A DNA stretch of 64,000 bases from NCBI GenBank assembly GCA_964019135.1, contig OZ025257.1:30521835-30585834 (forward strand), in the 5' to 3' direction. Of this stretch, positions 1-12,395 are shown in pieces. The position numbers and the translations under genes are program-made. A model generated the notes under the pieces. That model was not told the origin of the DNA. It did no database searches and saw only the letters and a list, made by a program, of their open reading frames with translations. Within the stretch, counting starts at the first letter, position 1; every line of letters starts with the position of its first letter. Source of the stretch: Arenicola marina (taxonomy: Eukaryota > Annelida > Polychaeta > Arenicolidae).

Positions 1-129
1 ACATCAGATTTGACGTAGGATAAAAAGTTTTCGCGCCACAGGCAGCTGAAAATTCGAAATTTTGGATTTTTTTTTTTTTTTTATAAAGTTTGAGATATCG
101 ACTCCTCCTTCTGCACAGACAATGCCACG

Positions 130-255
130 GCCCACCGTCAGGCTAAGTTCGTAGATGGGCTATGTAGGTCAAAGGTGAAGGTCACAGGAATTTCCATACC
201 CAAGTTTGTAGATGGGCAATCTAGGTCAAAGGTCAAGGTCACAGGAATTTTTCAC
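130..255. repeat. two-copy direct repeat with ggtcaaaggt core
   Basis: Two units of about 60 bases each with 'gtagatgggc', 'taggtcaaaggt' and 'aaggtcacaggaattt'. Common dispersed motif; see also 8161-8180 on the other strand. Confidence 0.6.
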
Positions 256-400
256 ATTTCGCTTAACCATTGAAAGATAGGACCAAAAATCGGAAAAATC
301 ACTACTACTGTCTTAGTTTTCATCTAATGACGCTCACCATTATTTCTGTTATTGGGCCCATAGGTACGTTATATATCGTCTCAAAATTGTAAAAATCGCC

Positions 401-695
401 CGAATAGTTTTCCCGCTATAAATTCCCAAAGTTTAACATGGGATCCTACGGCAGCATTTTGGCGGGAAAGTGGTCTCAATTTCTCCGTGAAGGGCACAAG
501 TGAGACAAACGTCACCTGGCGTGATACATGACATTAGTAATTGGGCACGAATAACTATATTGGTCAAGGTCACGCTTCCAAGGTCAAGGTCGCAGCAAGG
601 TCAAGGACACGAAACATGTGTTCCCGCGTAACTTCGTTAATATCGCGTCTAGAGATTCGTTGTTTGTTGGAGAGTATTCTGCGGAGAGAGGCGGA
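401..695. repeat. dispersed repeat, copy 1 (direct partner at 1118-1410)
   Basis: Shares with 1118-1410 a long diverged block: agttttcccgct, cccaaagtttaacatggga, ggcgggaaa, gacaaac, cttccaaggtcaaggtc and cgtctagagat in the same order. A third partial copy lies near 1776-1835 (atccgcggtttgtttcagag). Non-coding element of unknown type. Confidence 0.7.
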
Positions 696-734
696 CACGC
701 ATGACTGGCTCAAATGTTTCCGGATACTGAACGA

Positions 735-1085
735 TTTTCGAGTAATCGGCCAATCTATATTCAGCGTACGTGTCAAGTGGCGTTTTAAACTTTGCAAGGC
801 CATAACTCGGTTAATATTTGAGATAGGGAGCCCAGATTTGGCATGAATGGAGAGAGAAATGTGAGCTAGACTTATGAAAACCACCTCAGAAATGCTCTAG
901 GATGCTTAGTTTGGCCGCTAGAACGCTCACAAGAGGTGCACCCCCCTCCATGCCGACGCTCCCATTATGAGTCAACGGCGATATGGACCGGCACTCTTTC
1001 GGGGTTGCGATGGCCGCCGTTCGCTTAATAGCGACGCTAGAGAGTCGGGATTAGTTGCAAACGACGGGCAAACGTCGACTTGGAT
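735..1085 (+). repeat. inverted dispersed repeat, left copy
   Basis: Reads in order 'ccataactcggttaatattt', 'gggagcccagatttggcat', 'ggccgctagaacgctc', 'gactcaacggcgatat'-like, 'agcgacgctagagagtcggg' and 'gggcaaacgtcgact'. The reverse complement of the same series lies at 6955-7310. Confidence 0.75.
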
Positions 1086-1117
1086 ATGGAAACCGCCTTC
1101 ACATTTTGCCTATCACG

Positions 1118-1410
1118 CATAGTTTTCCCGCTAAAAATTCCCAAAGTTTAACATGGGACCCTACGGGAGCATTTTGGCGGGAAAATGACCTCCCCAATTT
1201 TTCCATGAAGGGGACATCTCAGACAAACAACACCTTGCGTGAAACATGACAGTAGTATTTGGGCGGAAAGTACTATATTGATCAAGGTTACGCTTCCAAG
1301 GTCAAGGTCACGGCAAGGTCATGGTCATGAAACATGTTTTCCCGCGTAACTCAGTTAATATTGGGTCTAGAGATCCGCGGTTTGTTTCAAAGTATTCTTC
1401 AGAGACAGGC
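1118..1410. repeat. dispersed repeat, copy 2
   Basis: Direct-orientation partner of 401-695, roughly 80 percent alike by eye. Contains the 'ttccaaggtcaaggtcacgg' type run. Confidence 0.7.
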
Positions 1411-2954
1411 GCGAAAGTTGTGTGCCTTCGGATTTCACCTCACATTTATAGTTTTTGAGTTGGATGATCAATTGTAACCCAAGAAAAATTATACAAAATT
1501 GCGGTGACCACATGCATGCAGGTAGATTACCTACATGTGGTGGAATATGTACCAATATTACTAACATCATGTGTGCCAAATGCCATGGAAATCGAACCAG
1601 TAGTTTGAACGCAAAGAAATATTATCCCATTATAAAGACTCGATTCCGCCACTTGAAGACGGATCGAGACGTTTCGGCCTATATAACCCAATATTGTCAC
1701 TAGTCCTTTGCAATTCTATGTTCAAAAACTGACGCCCGCGGGCCGAATGTTTCTTTTATATCAACCGAATCCACATTGGGTAATATTGGGTATATATCCG
1801 CGGTTTGTTTCAGAGTATTCTTTAGAGACTTTTTGGAGATTCATATATTCTCGCTATCTTCCAGCTATGTTATAAGCGGGATTATGAATGCGGCCCCTTT
1901 ATCTTTGACATTTCATAGTTATCGGCTCATGGTCAGTTGCACCTATCCCCCGATTTTCGTCTTTCCTCTCAAGCTATGCTTGACAAATTCTAGTTTTTCC
2001 TTCTGTCTGTAGCTCACAATAAAATTTAGAAGTGACCGCCAGGCACGATTTCGCCGTCTACCCAGGCGGCAGCCCTTTATGGAGGTGTGTCTGTGATTGA
2101 CCAATCAGGAGGCGGTACGCTAATTCAAACCGGAAATTGCGTCTATTGTGTCAGCAAAACAAGAGCGCGTGATAATCGCTAATATAAATAGCTGCGGATG
2201 TAACTTCAATCATGGCATTGGTGCGGAGTCAATCGTCGCAAGACGTATATCAATTTGTTAGGACGGTACTTTTCCACGAAAGACTACCATCTTGCGCTAC
2301 TGCGCGGCTTGGAACTGCCGCTGTTCATCTGTAAATCGCGGCCCTGATCTCTCTCTCTCCGCGAGTTATAATGTAAGGCGGCGCCATATGAATAGTCACA
2401 ATATGCGTCACTGCTCCCGGCAAAATGGCGCTCTGCTTGACATTGCTGGGGGCGGGTTGCCTTAATTTTCTTCTGCTTACCAGTCGGCCGAAACGAAGCG
2501 TTAACACTCGCCAATTTAATTTTAAGATGTAAACTTTCGGTGCAGATCGTGATTAAATTAGGTTGGAGACCCGCTTTAAATAAATTTGTTGTTAAATCTC
2601 TATAAATCTCTGTAAACTTTCGCTGCCTATTCTTCCATACAATCGAGCACACCAACCCAGACCGTTGTATACAACAATAGCCTCGCGGTCGCTCTGGCGA
2701 GACGGCGCCAACAACAACAGACAGTCCAATCGCCGCAGGCTAATCCCCTCGACTCCCCCCCCCCCCCCCCCCTCAATCGCCGCGGACTAATCCCCTCGCG
2801 GCTCGACCAACCCCGAAGTGATGTAACTGATATGGCGGCAAAGAAAAGTTATAAGTCTCGAATGCCAAGCAGATAATGATGTGGACCCAAAAATGCCTCT
2901 CCTTTAAAAACTTACAGAGATCTTCAGTCTGCCGGGGTCCGCCGTAGTCTACCG
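1411..2954. other. intergenic DNA, no gene recognised
   Basis: Only short unconvincing reading frames. Contains a poly-C tract at about 2754-2772 and a partial third copy of the first dispersed repeat. Confidence 0.5.
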
Positions 2955-3262
2955 GCGTGTGCCGTGTTGGCACCGTGTTCACGCCGTGTTCACGCCGGGG
3001 TCTACCGGCGTCTACCGGGCTCTACCGGGGTGTGCCGTGTTGACACCGGGGTGTGCCGTGTTGACACCGGGGTGTACCGTGTGGCTGACGGGGTCTACCG
3101 TGTTGCTGCCGGGGTCTACCGTGTTGTTGCCGGGGTCTACCGTGGTCACACCGGGCTCTGCCGTGTTGGCACTGTGTCAACGCTGTGTTCACGCCGTGCT
3201 GGCGCCGTGTTCTACCGTGTTCACGCCGGGGCCTGCCGTGTTACTACCGGGCTGACGGTGAC
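2955..3262. repeat. minisatellite with ccggggtctaccgtgtt unit
   Basis: About 15 diverged units of 18-21 bases, built on ccgggg(t)(c/g)t(a/g)ccgtgttg. Reading frames through it are periodic artefacts. A weaker continuation is at 3330-3375. Confidence 0.75.
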
Positions 3263-3375
3263 CGTCGACCATCGAGACGACCGTCGACCGATTTTCATTC
3301 CGGTAGAACCCGGTAGAGGCCAAATCAACCACCGGCTTCTACCGGGGTCTACCGGGATGTACCGTGTAGCTACCG

Positions 3376-5150
3376 TATTCAATGTGACCTAGGCTTAAAC
3401 GATTTTTCTACGACGGGACCTCCAAAAAATGCTTTCATTGGACCATGCAATGTTCATTGGCCGTACGTAACTGGCACCCTGGCGGCCTTGGCAGCCGCGC
3501 ACGACCCAGTGGGCACACCGGCGTCGTAAACTCGTCGCATTTACGGCAAGACGTCATAAGACGTCAAACCGACGAATAAACAACGTGGAAGGGCTGTTCG
3601 TTCCCACGTCAAAAATATGACGTCGCAAACCCGTCAGATATTCGTCCATAATCCGCCGTCATTAGATCGACGCACGTTGTGTTGGTGCGTAATCATGCGT
3701 TTTCAGTGATTCGAGCAAATAGATGGCGCAGCTATTGCATTTTGCTGATTATTAAAGCCTATATATGAAGTTGAATCACTTGCGGCAGTAGTCATGCGTG
3801 AGAATAATAGTGCTTTAGACCAACACCCACCTAAAAAGCTTCAATATATTCACTATGTGTTCGCATTATAACGTTATCCGACAGGAAGTCGTTGCGCCCG
3901 CATTATGAACTCGTGAAAGGGTGATAGATACCTGGGGGACTGAAAGACAATGGCACGCAGGCCCAAAATACACCCTAAAAATTCCTCGTCGGATAGCCAT
4001 AGTAAAAGCGACAAATATGCGTCAACGTCGTGAACTCTTCACGCGGCTTCACGTCTAGCAACATATTTGGGGCGTAAATCCACCGAGTACATGACGTCGG
4101 TTTCTCGTCACGTGCTCGCTGTGAAAACGACTTAGGTTTCTTGAATCATACAAGACCGGAGTATACCCCGCTCCTCCCACCCCCTGCACCCTCGCATCAC
4201 TCCATCCCAGTACAATTCCTTCTGAACCAGACAGCCACGTTACAAGTAAAAAGACCAGTGAGATTTGTGGTGTGCCACAGGCGCTCAGATCAGTTGACGC
4301 GACGCACGCCTCCAACACGTAAAGTACCTGTGCAGCGTCCCAAGCTCGCGAACTCGAGCTCCATTCACATTCAGTGAGGCAGATTGCGCTGCCGCCTTGC
4401 GGAGATATCGGTTGCAGATCGTACTGCGCATGCGCGAAGTTTAAAAATATTGCGGAAAGGCGAACGGATTCCTGCGGCCCGTGTACATATGAGCTATAGA
4501 TTCACGAATATTTGCTTATGATTATGAATGAAAAGTATTTATTTATAAATACTTCACTGTCTAGCACCTGAAGAAACCCAAGGTTGAACTTGACAGCATA
4601 ACATAAGGCCAAAAGAAGACTATGAATTGCGTTTTTTTGACAAGACTTCCTCGTACGAGTAGCTAGGCTACGGCTACGGTCTCTCCCACTGGCTGGCTGT
4701 AGCTTATGCTATTTGCCTACTGGCTGTTGACAACTGAGACCGTGGGAATTCCATCGAATGCCACCTAATGTGGCCGCTTCCGGATGTGGCCGCCGTTATG
4801 AAAACAGTCAATAAGAAAGCAGGTGGGGGTGGGGAAGGGGGCAGGGGAGGAAGGGGGAGGGGGCACGCAGCCAATAGGAAAGCAGCAGGGGCTGGAGGGG
4901 TTGTGCGATCGATGCGAGCAAGGCAGCCACACCGTGCGACGGTTGAGTGGGTCAGTATTTAGGAATTAGCGGCGGAACCATATCATCCACACAAGAACAA
5001 TAGAATAGATTAAGTCCGGTTTGGATGCTCTTGGCGAAGTCTTGGCTACTATTTTGAAGTAAAGGCGTGAAGGTCGATTGAGATGGCGGATGAGAAGACT
5101 TAGTAAGGAAACTTAGTTATTCATAAATCGGCTGGAAAGCAGTTAAAAAA
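3376..5150. other. intergenic DNA, no gene recognised
   Basis: Mixed sequence with several 'gacgtc' motifs at 3540-3670 and a G-rich low-complexity stretch at 4820-4870. Nothing codes convincingly. Confidence 0.5.
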
Positions 5151-5215
5151 GTCATCGGTGACATCAAATGAGGACACAAGTTTGTTATCGTTTCATCACT
5201 TTGAAAGACGAAAAT

Positions 5216-5788
5216 TTATTGAGAAACATGGCAACGGCGGGCAACACATGTACGAGATTGAAGACAGCTTAGGGCTGGAACCAGAGCTGGGGCTGGACCC
5301 ACGGCATCGTCTGGTGGAGCTGCTGGGACAGCGGGAAGACCTGGATTTGCTGTGGCTGGTGCTGCGGCAGCTGCAGCACCTGGTTCTGCTGTGGGCTGGA
5401 GCTGTGGCAACTGCAGCACCTGGATCTGCTGTGGCCCGGGCTGGAGCTGCTGGAGCTGGGGCGGTGGCCGGGGCTGGAGCGGGCTGATCTGCGGGCACAT
5501 CTGGGGGCTGATCCGCGGGCGCATCAGCTGGAGCGGGCTGATCCGCGGGCACATCTGCGGGTTTTTCATCTGCGGGCTGTTCTGCGGGCTCTCCGATATC
5601 GTTGCGGTGTGTACAGGGGTCCATTTAATAAAGCCGACACGGACGGCATCGCGATATACGTTCCGGGTTATCCCGCTATTACAAATGCGATGCTGCCAAC
5701 GGTGGCAAGCATCGCATTGCAATCCTTCCTGTCGTGGGCGAACAGCTAAGTTGCAGTGGATGCATGGGTTGCCACGGTGTCCATGCAA
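5216..5788 (-). pseudogene. PHD-like zinc-finger transposon fragment with Pro/Gln/Ala-rich tail
   Basis: Minus-strand reading begins MHGHRGNPCIHCNLAVRP, then GLQCDACHRWQHRICNSG: a C-X2-C...C-X2-C-X4-H-X2-C array, the first part of a PHD-type finger. The following WTPVHT lacks the expected final Cys pair, and the rest is a low-complexity repeat of PQMCPQISPLQP / PADQPAP type in two frames. The VRPRQEGLQCD...RWQHR wording is familiar from N-termini of MULE-like transposase relatives in marine invertebrates (recalled, not searched). No transposase domain follows, so probably a relic. Confidence 0.45.
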
Positions 5789-6267
5789 AGTTCTTTAGAC
5801 GCCTGTCGGGAATAGACTGTAGCTTTTATCATAATGTGTGCGTGTACAATTATAGTGTTTACGTATTCTATATACCTTGTTTTATCTCTTGACATCAAGA
5901 AAGTGTATCACCGAAGTGTTTCGGTTATATTTTTGCGAGGAAATGTTGGAGCATAGTCTTTTCCCGACCAACCGCCATGCGTATGCAGCGCCACCTGGCG
6001 AGTCCCGCCATCATTTGAACCATTTGTAAGGTCTGTCACTGCCCAATTTGTGCAAGGCTATCATGGTGGCAGCGGAATGATATCAATGCCCGGAATGAGG
6101 CAATCGTTATACCCCCCGCGGATCGAAAATATCAACAGCCAACAGCCAATTACTGAGCAATATTTATTTACCAGATATATATATATATCTTTATTCGTAC
6201 TCAAGGTACACATATAAACATGGAATGAGCAAGTTAGGCTAAACAATGCCGTCCGCCTGAACAATAA

Positions 6268-6355
6268 ACGATTTTAACTAAACACTAAAACAATAGAAAC
6301 GATTTTAACTAAACACTAAAACAATAGAAACGATTTTAACTAAACAATAAAACAA
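6268..6355. repeat. 33-bp tandem repeat, about 2.7 copies
   Basis: Unit contains aacgattttaactaaacac and aaaacaatag. Confidence 0.8.
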
Positions 6356-6419
6356 GACAGCCGTAGGCTGAGGTACTGACAGAAGTGACTTCATCTTCAG
6401 ATCACCGTTTATGCGCCGA

Positions 6420-6955
6420 AAATATGGTACAGGCGATGACATGCAGAAACACATATACTATAAGCTGATTTTGCCTCATGCTGACTACATGATGCCTTCA
6501 GTGGGCATATTTGGTTAAACAGCTCCTTGAACGAACAACGTGGGCTAAATAGCGCTATAAACGGGCAAATTTGAATAATTACGGCCTTCAGCGTCCAATT
6601 TGGGCTAAACTTGGCCTCCAATGGCCAATTTGGGCTCAATAATGCCGATATCCGAAGGCGTTCTAGCCCACACTGCCCACTGATAGCCGTATTGGGCTCG
6701 CTGAAAGCGCAATTTGGCCCAAATTGGACCTCTGCGATGCGAATGCTGGATGAGCACAATCTAACGGCTGCTGTTCAACGCGGGCTGTTTTCCCAGATAG
6801 AGGGCGCCATTTTGAGTGAATTCGGCCAAATCCCGACTTTCTACGTGTCCTTGGTCCCGCCCTAATGCCTGTTCTCGGACTCATCATTGCTAAATTACGG
6901 AGCCCTCCAGCGTCAAAACTAAGCGTGCTAGGCTAGAAGCGAATGCGGATTCCTG
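6420..6955. other. degenerate repeat with 'caatttgggc' motif, no gene recognised
   Basis: 'aatttggg(c)' recurs irregularly between 6500 and 6740. No coding signal beyond short frames. Confidence 0.4.
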
Positions 6956-7310
6956 ACCAAAGTCGACGTTTGCCCGTCCTTTGAAACCAGTCCCGACTCT
7001 CTAGCGTCGCTATTAAGCAAACGGCGGCCATCGCAAAGCAGAGGCATTGCCGCTCGATATCGCCGTTGACTCATAATGGGAGCTTCAGCGAAGGGGGGTG
7101 CACCTCTTGCGAGCGCTCTAGCGGCCAAACTAAGCGTCCTAGAGCAATTCTATCGCCATTTACCATACCAAGATAACCTTACACTTGCCTCTCGCTTCAT
7201 GCCAAATCTGGGCTCCCTAGCTCAAATATTAACCGAGTTACGGCCCTTTCAAGTTCAATACGCCGTTTAACGCGAGTTGCACGTCAGTTTTGACCTACAC
7301 GTGTCGGTAC
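6955..7310 (-). repeat. inverted dispersed repeat, right copy
   Basis: Reverse complement of 735-1085, for example 'aagtcgacgtttgcccgtc' and 'atattaaccgagttacggcc'. About 5.9 kb lies between the copies. Could be two independent insertions or the ends of one large element. Confidence 0.75.
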
Positions 7311-8397
7311 CGCAAACAAAGTTACGCACGCCAGCAGTTGTCCCTTGATATAAGGTACAGGGTCAAATCAACCGGTAGTCGCTATGAGGTATAATAGTTG
7401 AGTAATAAAGGTTATAAAATTATGACGTCATCACGTTATGGTGACGTCATGGCATGACGCACGGCAACGTCGAAATATCTAAACACAAACATTTATGCCC
7501 TCAATCCAAAACGTTGATTAGAACGGCGGTAGGTCTGTTAGTTCTTCAGATATAGCTTCACCTAATGACCAAAAATTGCTATTCTTCACCATTACGGATA
7601 AGTGAAAAACGAGCAGACGAAGAAAAGACTCTGCAGATAAGATGTAAAAGATAATAATGCTTTACTGCCAATAGAAATCTGGAGACATATCTTCTCTACC
7701 ATTATACGCAAAGATCGAAGGCCTAGCTAGTTTTTCCGATTTGTGACGAATTTTCTAAGTTAGAGGGAATTTGTATACTTTATCATTGGGAAAATCTTCG
7801 GTTGCCATGGAAACGAAACTGAGACTAATCTTTGTCGTCAGCCTACCCCGAGTCTCTTGTACACGTCCAGATCTCGCACCGAGGTAAAGCAAAGTGAGAT
7901 TGCATAACCAGAAGTACGTCATATTGAAGGAAGTTTGATTATCTCCATAGGGTCCCATGTTAAACGCGTTCGACTATATACCGAAAAGTTACAGGGCTAT
8001 ATCGCCTTGTTTACAGTCAATGGCTCATCCTACTACTATCCATCTACAACTGCAAGCATAGAGCGATGGCTTTAATAGGACGCCCGTGGGAACCCCTGCA
8101 AGCACCAAAAATCCCTATCTTTCACAATGGGGGAACATTTAATTTTTTCAAAAAATCGCTGTGACCTTGACCTTTGACCTACATACACCGTTAACGAACT
8201 TAGCCTCACAAATGTTAATATCTATCTATATGTGCAATATAACATTCCTACATGTAACCGTGCGCCCTACAGCGCGCGGACAAACAAACAAACAAACTAA
8301 TTTACAAACCGAACATAGTACTATACTGACAGAAGTTTTCAACTTCTGTCAGTAACAATAGAAGCTCAGGTATATACATTCATGGATGGATGCCTGT
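7311..8397. other. intergenic DNA with SINE-like tail and hairpin
   Basis: Contains 'tgaccttgacctttgacc' at 8162-8179, an acaaacaaac run at 8280-8297 and a perfect hairpin at 8327-8355. No gene seen. Confidence 0.4.
8327..8355. repeat. perfect 13-bp hairpin
   Basis: actgacagaagtt, loop ttc, aacttctgtcagt. Lies between the acaaac run and the LINE relic; may be the end structure of a small non-autonomous element. Confidence 0.7.
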
Positions 8398-9715
8398 TTA
8401 ACTAGTGCACAATACATTAATTATTTCTCGTAAATCAGCAACGTTTGCATCTTGTTCCGCATGTCCATAGCTTGAATCTCTAAATAGTGCAAATTCGCGA
8501 ATGGAGTTAGCTGTTTCTAAGTGCGTAGTATCGATCTTATCATAAAGCTTATACTTGACATCAGGCGTGCGACTCAAATGAAACTTGTCCAACCCATACT
8601 TTTGACATACGAAGGTCATACTGTTGCCAACTGCAGACTGGCTTCCATCAATGGCATGTTTTTGGCATGTAGAAACATATTTGTTATTCGACCTTCCAAG
8701 ATGACTAAAAAATGTTAGGAAACGTTTATGGATATGCACGTCAGCGGAATCGTCATTGCATATGAGATGGAGCAGATAACAAGGAGTGGTATTTGGGATG
8801 TCCCATATCCTACAAACGCACTTGCGCCAAGCAACGAAAAACCTTTCCACACTTGCATGACTGAGGTCCCAGAGAGGGCAGCCATATAATGGCATACAAA
8901 AAGATTTAAATAATTTATATTTGGAATCCGCATAGACATGTCCAAATTGAGCCAATGTGATATTGACCAGTCTGTAAAAATCATGTGTGCGTTTCTCGAT
9001 GTCATTAACAGTCTGACCCAAATGGTTTCCTAGCTGCACAACCGCAGGTACATTCCTCAGTATTGATCGGTTAAACGTTATGGTAGTATCAACATTTTGT
9101 GCATCGGAAAAAACGATTAGTTTGCTTTTGGTGGGATTAAAGTTAACATTAAATTCCTTGGAAAAGGTATCAGCTATATTTAGCATACGATATAGGGAAC
9201 ATTTGGCGGCTGCTAGCAGTCACATCGTCTATATGACATCCATATCCAGACATTTTAAGTCTGTCTAATAGTTCGTCCAGATATATTCCGAAGAGAATAG
9301 GGGACATCACTCCCCCTTGTTTGACACCATTTTTTGTTCGGTAGAAGTTTGAAACGTGGTCGCCCCACTTTATTCTTACCCCCTCTGATGTGTACATGAC
9401 TGCCAGGACTCTTGCATCTACGGGACATAATAGCTTGCTGAGCAGCAGATTGAACAATTTGATATATTCTACTTTATCGAACGCTTTATATGCGTCGAGG
9501 AACATGGTATATACTTGGCTGCCACGATTGACGACTGAAAATGACGTCGTTTTGACCAGTTTACGACGAGTTTTGCCCACTGGGGAGGCTCCTCGGATAC
9601 TATGCGGTGCAAATATCTTCTTGTCGATGCCAGAGGCACATGGAGTGAGTTTAAACCTTACCATGCCGACAACATTATCTAGCCTATATGCCTGGGTCAC
9701 TGAATCCAGATTCAT
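8398..9715 (-). pseudogene. 5'-truncated, broken LINE reverse transcriptase
   Basis: Two overlapping frames on the minus strand form one RT. The upstream part (9715-9170) has motif A (MFLDAYKAFDK) and motif B (NGVKQGGVMSPILF). The downstream part (9186-8398) carries the thumb/C-terminal region (NPTKSKLIVF, LFKSFCMPLYGCPLWDL, VAWRKCVCRIWDIP). Between them GCHI runs directly into DDVT: the residues before the catalytic DD, including the YA of YADD, are deleted, and the frame shifts just after. No endonuclease or 5' region is present upstream of 9715. Non-LTR of the jockey/CR1 type, clade not resolved. It cannot encode active RT. Confidence 0.85.
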
Positions 9716-10610
9716 ACAGCGCAGTTGCCGGATACTGCATAGGCGTAGGAAGATTGCGGGTGGGGGGGGGGGGGGGGCACAACCAATACGTACCAGGTCC
9801 TATATAGGACCTGATATGACGCGCCCATACAAAGATGTTTTAACTTTATCATGAGGTTTTCAGTCACAAGAACAAGTGTCAAGACTGTAACGTCTGAACA
9901 TTCAGGCTACACCTCGGCCAACTTCTGAAGTTTTCGTTCGCCTGACACGTGTATAATGTTTCGCGTAGCTTGTCTGGTGACGGCGAGTCACCAGCTCATG
10001 TCAAACCTTCTCACACGCAGGCTGGCGCGTCCAGTTTGTGGAGGCCCTAAGGATCCGACACGAACTACTGCACAAAAAGACACCTAAAGATACCCCTTTC
10101 GCCTGGTTCGTCTCCGTCCCCCGTCCCCCAACCCCCTTCCCCGTCGCCGTTGTCTCTCCACCCCAGGCTCTCCCCCGGCCTTAGTTGCCAGCAGCGTCAA
10201 TGAACCCGTTTTGACAGCTCTTCGTTCGAAGTAGTTCCAAGAAGGAGACATCTGATATGTAAGAGGAAACCTCATCTCTTCGCACTTAGTGTTTAATTAC
10301 TTGTATTTATATAATTTTTTATTGACTTTATTCTTCGGACGGCGTTACGGCAACCCTGTTGTGAGAGATGATGGCAGCAGGACCCGCGGCCCGCCGCGGC
10401 ACATGCCATCTGACCACCGCCCGGCTCCGCCACGGAAGGGGAGGGGGGGGGCACTGTTATACGAATCTAGTGGGGGGGGGGGGGGTTCCGCGGATGCCCC
10501 TTGATGCCTGAGGGAGCGGACATTTGTGATGGAAAAGGATATTTGAAAACTTCGACCGTGGGGGAGGGGGCTCTGAAAATGAGCGTTCATTGAGCGGGTT
10601 GCCGCGAAAA
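9716..10610. other. intergenic DNA with poly-G tracts, no gene recognised
   Basis: G-runs at 9761-9776 and 10440-10484. Short palindrome aggtcctatataggacct at 9791-9808. Confidence 0.5.
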
Positions 10611-10611
10611 A

Positions 10612-10785
10612 ATACCCCTTCCGTGCGGATTTGGGCCGTAAAAAGCCCTAACCGAGCGTATTTGGCGGTAAAAGGCCCCGACCGAGCGTATTTGGCGGTA
10701 AAAAGCCCCGACCGAACAGATTTAGCAGTAAAAAGCCCCGACCGAGCAGATTTAGCGGTAAAAAGCCCCGACCGAGCGGATCGGA
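10612..10785. repeat. 30-bp tandem repeat, about 6 copies
   Basis: Unit contains ggtaaaaagccccgaccgag followed by cggatttagc or cgtatttggc. Confidence 0.8.
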
Positions 10786-10794
10786 AATACCACT

Positions 10795-10980
10795 TTTTAC
10801 AGATTTTTTGGCTTCTGGGTTATTTTAGTGTACAGATTCGCTTGTTTGACATCACCCAACCCCTAGGGGGCGTGGGAGGAGGGGGGTTGTGGCGTAGGAG
10901 AGGGGGGGGGGAGGATACAGAGTTTTTTTTTGTTTTATTTTATTACTTTATTTATTTCTTGTGCGTTACAAGTTAACCTC
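10795..10980 (-). repeat. inverted copy of the 11.1-11.9 kb C-rich repeat
   Basis: Reads 'gtttgacatcacccaaccc', 'ctagggggcgtgggaggag', 'gaggatacagag' then a T-rich block: the reverse complement of 11190-11360. Could form a long hairpin with it. Confidence 0.7.
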
Positions 10981-11089
10981 CAAATCTTCTATTACATCGC
11001 CCAGGATTTCCGCATATACTTTACTCCTGCGCTGAAGTGTGCGGGGGTAGCAGGGATGTTTCTGTATTACTACATATCTGGTCTATATA

Positions 11090-11925
11090 TATAATCTCCC
11101 CCCCCCTGAGGCCCTACTCCCCCCCCCCCTCCGTAGCTAACCGCCCCCATCCCACGCCTCTTAGCGGTCGGGTGGTGTCAATGAAGCAAACCTTTTCACT
11201 CAAAAACAAATATTAATTACAAGAAATCGTAAAAAAAATTTTATTAAAATAAACAAAAATCCCTCTGTATCCTACCAACCACCCCCACCCCACTCCTCCC
11301 ACGCCCCCTAGGGGGTGGGTAATGTCAAACAAACGAACCTGTAGACTAAAATAACCCACAAGCCAAAAATATCGGTAAAAAAATTGCTCTAAAAAATTGC
11401 TCTAAAAAAATCCTCAGCATGCCGACCCCCTCCCCCCCTAAGGCCCTACCCCCCCCCCCCCCTTAGGCCCTACCCCCCCCCCTCCCCCCTCCGTGGCTAA
11501 CCGCCCCCATCCCACGCCTCTTAGCGGTCGGGTGGTGTCAATGAAGCAAACATTTTCACTCAAGAAACCATATTAAGTACAAGAAATCGTAACAAAATTA
11601 TATTATTAAAATAAAATAAAAAATCCCTCTGTATCCTAACCCCCCCCCCCCCCACCCCTCCCCTACGCCCCTGCCCCCTCCTCCCACGCCCCCCTAGGGG
11701 GTGGGTGATGTCAAACAAGCGAACCTGTAGGCTAAAATGACCCACAAACCAAAAAAATCGGTAAAAAAATTGCTCTGAACAATTCCTCAGAATGCCGACG
11801 CCCCCCCCCCCCCTACGGCCCTACCCCCCCCCCCCCATGGCCCTTAGGGGTGGGTGATGTCAAAGAACCTCTAGACTGAAATAACCCACAAGCAAAAATA
11901 AATCGTTAAAAAAAATTTTAAACTA
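11090..11925 (+). repeat. C-rich tandem repeat, about 360-384-bp unit, 2.3 copies
   Basis: Blocks recur in order: poly-C with ggccctac, gctaaccgcccccatcccac, cggtcgggtggtgtcaatga, aagaaatcgtaa, ccctctgtatcct, tagggggtgggt and aataacccacaa. The second copy is offset by 360-384 bases and a partial third is at 11815-11925. Confidence 0.75.
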
Positions 11926-12329
11926 AATCAGATGAAATAATTTCTCCGACTCCCCCCCCCCCCCACCCACGCCCAGCACGCGTAACCCCACCGCACCCTG
12001 GGAGTGCAGGGTGGCAGCAATACTACGGTACAGACCTGTGGAATCAAGTAGCTCAGAACTAAATTCGGTGCGCACCCTGGAGGGTTCGCCAGCGGCCTTC
12101 GTTCAGGCAGCAGGACACGCCCGTGCACACCTGGCTAGAGCGATGTCATAACCCTCACCGCTTGGCGGCGCCACCACGATCCTGTTCCCGGGTTATAGAT
12201 ACGGCTTTCGCTTCTTGTTCTATAAATTCTTTGCCAATATCCACATTCTCCACGAATTTTTAAGTTATTATTTCAACAAAATGTAAACAAACAATCCGGT
12301 GGGGCCGCCAGAAAAAATCTTCCCATTAT

Positions 12330-12395
12330 TCACTGAAGCACACTTGGAATCAAGGAATTTCCTTGAAAAACTGTGCTTCGTCAGGAGAAGCACTT
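12330..12395. repeat. imperfect hairpin
   Basis: gaagcacacttgg...caaggaatttccttg...ctgtgcttc forms nested inverted repeats. Confidence 0.5.

Noticed and set aside
2284..2655. 123-codon minus-strand frame
   Set aside because: No recognisable motif or gene context, and a length expected by chance.
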